Source: Actinomycetota bacterium (GTDB lineage Bacteria; Actinomycetota; Actinomycetes; Nanopelagicales; Nanopelagicaceae). Taken from it: a stretch of DNA of 6,520 nt. Under the pieces are notes generated by a model. That model worked only from the letters and a program-made list of their open reading frames with translations, ran no database searches and was not told where the DNA came from. This document shows, one piece after another, positions 4,044-6,520 of this stretch. Made by a program: the position numbers and the translations under genes. How positions within the stretch are numbered: position 1 is the stretch's first letter; each line of letters begins with the position of its first letter. Where the stretch lies: NCBI GenBank assembly GCA_009705075.1, contig WLCY01000031.1:1-6520 (forward strand). Direction: 5' to 3'.

Positions 4044-6520
4044 ATGTCAGCAAGGTCGAACTTTTCTGATCGGCACATAGGGCCAGATGGCAATCAAATT
4101 GATTACATGCTCAAGGAGTTGGGCGAAAATAATTTAGCAGGTTTCATTTCTAAAGTGGTGCCAGCAAATATTTCGCTAACTGAAAAAATTGCAGAGAGTT
4201 TGCCAGCTGCAGTTTCGGAAGTCGAAGCAATATCGGAACTTAGAGCGCTTGCTGCTGAGAATAAAGTTGTTAAATCTTTAATTGGTCTTGGCTATTTCGG
4301 AACCATAACTCCACCCGTAATTTTGCGCAACGTTCTCGAGAACCCATCTTGGTACACGGCATACACTCCGTACCAACCTGAGATAAGCCAAGGAAGATTG
4401 GAGGCGATCTTCGCCTTCCAAACAGTTGTAACTGATTTAACAGGTCTTAACGTTGCGAATGCGTCGATGCTCGATGAAGCAACAGCTGCGGCAGAATCAA
4501 TGACGCTTTCGCGCCGAGTCTGGCAAGGCGAAGATGAAGCAGTTTTTTTAATTGATGCCGGACTTCACCAACAAATCAAAGCAGTCATAGCAACTCGCGC
4601 TGCGCCACTGGGTATTGAGATCGTTGAAGTTTCAGCCAAAATAGATTCGCTAAAGAGTCTGAATAAACCGATATTCGGAGCGATTTTCGCACAGATTTCT
4701 TCTGATGGTGAAATGGTTGATCTTCAACCTCTGATTAATTTAGTTAAAGAGAAATCTGGGTTGTCAGTAATTGCATGTGACTTATTGGCGTTAACTTCTT
4801 TCAAGTCGCCAGGTGAATATGGCGCAGATATAGCTATCGGATCAGCGCAGAGATTTGGTGTTCCAATGGGATTCGGGGGACCGCATGCTGGTTTTATGGC
4901 GGTGCGCAACGGATTGGAACGCTCGTTGCCAGGACGACTTGTCGGACAGAGCCTCGACGCTCATCAGAATCCAGCGCTCCGTCTCGCGTTACAGACAAGA
5001 GAGCAACATATCCGCAGAGATAAAGCGACATCGAATATTTGTACGGCACAAGTACTTCTCGCTGTTATGTCGGCCTTCTATGCGATGTGGCATGGCCCTG
5101 AGGGATTACAGAAAATTTCATCAAGAATTAGTACTTCGGCATATTCACTTCGTGAGAGCTTGCGCGCAAAGGGGCTGAAAGTTTCCAGCGGGGATATCTT
5201 TGACACTTTTTTGATTCATGACGTTGATGCACAGAAATTAGGGGAGAACGCATTTAAGGCTGGATTTAATATCAGGATTAAAGACGCTTCCACTATTGGG
5301 ATCACTCTTGATGAAACAATCACTGCAGAGGACTTAGTAAAAATTGCGGAAATACTTGGTGGAACTTACAAAGAGTTAGTGGTTCCTACTATTAATTCAG
5401 ATTCAATACGTAAAAGTAAGTTCCTTCAACACGAACTTTTTAACACCTATCACTCTGAAACATCAATGTTACGTTACTTGCGAACTTTAGCCGATAGAGA
5501 TTTAGCGTTAGACCGAACGATGATTCCTCTCGGTTCTTGCACGATGAAATTGAACGCCACCACAGAGATGATTCCTGTTACTTGGCGTGAATTTTCTGAT
5601 CTTCATCCCTTTGCGCCAGCAGATCAGAGTCTTGGAATGCGTAAGCTGATCTCGCAGTTATCGAACTGGTTGATAGAAATTACTGGTTATGATGCGGTTT
5701 CGCTTCAGCCTAATGCTGGCTCTCAAGGTGAATTCGCCGGACTGCTCGCAATTAGGAAATATTTGGATTCACTTGGCCAAAGAGATCGAAAAATATGTTT
5801 AATCCCTTCAAGTGCTCATGGCACAAATGCGGCAAGCGCAGTGATGGCAGGCATGCAAGTTGTAGTGATTGCGTGTGATGAAGAGGGAAATGTGAGTGTT
5901 CCCGACCTTAAGGAGAAGATTGCAACCTACGGCGAAACGTTAGCCGCGCTAATGGTTACCTACCCTTCAACTCATGGGGTCTTTGAAGCTGCAATATCTG
6001 AAATTTGCGGATTGATACATGATGCTGGGGGACAGGTTTACGTAGATGGTGCGAATCTGAATGCTCTCGTAGGTCTGGCAAAGCCTGGAAAATTTGGGGC
6101 TGATGTCTCACATCTGAATTTACATAAAACATTCTGTATTCCCCACGGTGGCGGTGGTCCAGGAGTGGGTCCGGTTATATCTAAAGCTCACTTAGCGCCA
6201 TTTTTACCAAACCATCCTATGGATTCCACTTCTGGTCCGAGCACAGGTCCAGGTCCGGTCAGTTCAGCACCATTTGGTTCAGCTGGAATCTTGCCAATCT
6301 CATGGAGTTACATTCGCATGATGGGGGGAGATGGTTTAACTAAAGCTACTCAGGTGGCAATCTTGTCCGCTAATTATCTTGCAGCCAAGTTAGATCCACT
6401 ATTTCCAGTGCTTTATCGTGGTGCAAATGGTTATATCGCGCATGAATGCATCATTGATCTTCGAGAGATTACAAAGACAACCGGAGTAAGTGTTGATGAT
6501 GTGGCGAAGCGGCTAATGGA
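4044..6520 (+). CDS. gcvP: Glycine dehydrogenase (decarboxylating), P protein; 3' end outside the window
   Basis: GcvP is the pyridoxal-phosphate enzyme that decarboxylates glycine and loads the aminomethyl group onto lipoyl-GcvH. I translated the frame codon by codon: from ATG 4044 to the window end it is open with no frameshift, giving 825 full codons of an expected 940-950. The N-terminus MSARSNFSDRHIGP is canonical. The N-terminal half (to about residue 440) includes YTPYQPEISQGRLEA, LDEATAAAE and SAQRFGVPMGFGGPHAGFMA (from 267). The catalytic half has PLGSCTMKLN (495-504), SAHGTNAASA (590-599), VDGANLNA with D668, the PLP lysine K695 in HKTF (codon 6126-6128), and a glycine-rich HGGGGPGVGP. 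About 115-125 C-terminal residues are missing. The start is supported by GGGGAG (4031-4036) at 7 bases and by an in-frame stop at 4029-4031. It is a single long polypeptide, not the split gcvPA/gcvPB form. gcvH lies upstream; no gcvT is seen. Confidence 0.97.
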   Translation, partial: MSARSNFSDRHIGPDGNQIDYMLKELGENNLAGFISKVVPANISLTEKIAESLPAAVSEVEAISELRALAAENKVVKSLIGLGYFGTITPPVILRNVLENPSWYTAYTPYQPEISQGRLEAIFAFQTVVTDLTGLNVANASMLDEATAAAESMTLSRRVWQGEDEAVFLIDAGLHQQIKAVIATRAAPLGIEIVEVSAKIDSLKSLNKPIFGAIFAQISSDGEMVDLQPLINLVKEKSGLSVIACDLLALTSFKSPGEYGADIAIGSAQRFGVPMGFGGPHAGFMAVRNGLERSLPGRLVGQSLDAHQNPALRLALQTREQHIRRDKATSNICTAQVLLAVMSAFYAMWHGPEGLQKISSRISTSAYSLRESLRAKGLKVSSGDIFDTFLIHDVDAQKLGENAFKAGFNIRIKDASTIGITLDETITAEDLVKIAEILGGTYKELVVPTINSDSIRKSKFLQHELFNTYHSETSMLRYLRTLADRDLALDRTMIPLGSCTMKLNATTEMIPVTWREFSDLHPFAPADQSLGMRKLISQLSNWLIEITGYDAVSLQPNAGSQGEFAGLLAIRKYLDSLGQRDRKICLIPSSAHGTNAASAVMAGMQVVVIACDEEGNVSVPDLKEKIATYGETLAALMVTYPSTHGVFEAAISEICGLIHDAGGQVYVDGANLNALVGLAKPGKFGADVSHLNLHKTFCIPHGGGGPGVGPVISKAHLAPFLPNHPMDSTSGPSTGPGPVSSAPFGSAGILPISWSYIRMMGGDGLTKATQVAILSANYLAAKLDPLFPVLYRGANGYIAHECIIDLREITKTTGVSVDDVAKRLM

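Noticed and set aside
4724..5178. Short open frames on both strands (4724-4909 minus, 4855-5178 plus) within gcvP
   Set aside because: The gcvP frame is open and matches the family through the whole stretch, so these are shadows and not signs of a frameshift.
1..6520. Mobile elements, CRISPR repeats, tRNA or rRNA genes, defence or prophage genes
   Set aside because: None were seen on either strand. Gene content, strand and style are uniform and conserved, with no sign of insertion.

Overview
The window looks like chromosomal housekeeping DNA from a low-G+C actinobacterium. Every recognisable gene is on the + strand. The gene set and order (a CDP-alcohol phosphatidyltransferase, gcvH, a GarA/OdhI FHA protein, an FtsR-type MerR regulator, a bifunctional-nuclease-family protein, a second MerR regulator, gcvP) match the Mycobacterium tuberculosis block Rv1822-Rv1832 as I remember it. 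The protein sequences also read like the Streptomyces/mycobacterial families. The DNA is clearly below 50% G+C by eye, and spacers are short. That combination suggests a streamlined aquatic lineage such as the freshwater acI group (Nanopelagicales). The lineage is an inference from composition and order; no marker gene such as rRNA is present.

Layout. Bases 1-552 are the 3' end of der (EngA), the ribosome-assembly GTPase. It runs with a 2-base gap into a CDP-alcohol phosphatidyltransferase (555-1109), and 15 bases later into gcvH (1125-1505), the lipoyl carrier of the glycine cleavage system. An 85-base gap holds a possible promoter and a perfect 18-base palindrome. Then come garA (1591-2097), ftsR (2107-2820) and the BFN/DUF151 protein (2833-3303), packed 9 and 12 bases apart. 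A hairpin sits on the BFN stop codon. A 143-base gap with a possible promoter leads to the second MerR gene, resR-like (3447-3971). After a 72-base gap with a weak terminator-like hairpin comes gcvP (4044 to beyond the window end). It is open in frame to the last base, with about 826 of roughly 940-950 codons present.

How the genes fit together. GcvP decarboxylates glycine and passes the aminomethyl group to the lipoyl lysine of GcvH. No gcvT (T-protein) is visible, and the L-protein is normally encoded elsewhere. Between gcvH and gcvP lie four genes linked in other actinobacteria to central nitrogen/carbon flux (GarA) and to division or growth control (FtsR, ResR-like). The block therefore joins one-carbon/glycine metabolism with regulation of growth.

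I found no mobile element, CRISPR array, RNA gene or clearly novel system. The most interesting signals are small: the palindrome upstream of garA-ftsR, a stem-loop that puts the BFN start codon in its loop with no ribosome binding site, an apparent internal duplication of the MerR fold in FtsR, a variant phospho-site motif in GarA, and a cluster shorter than the one in M. tuberculosis.
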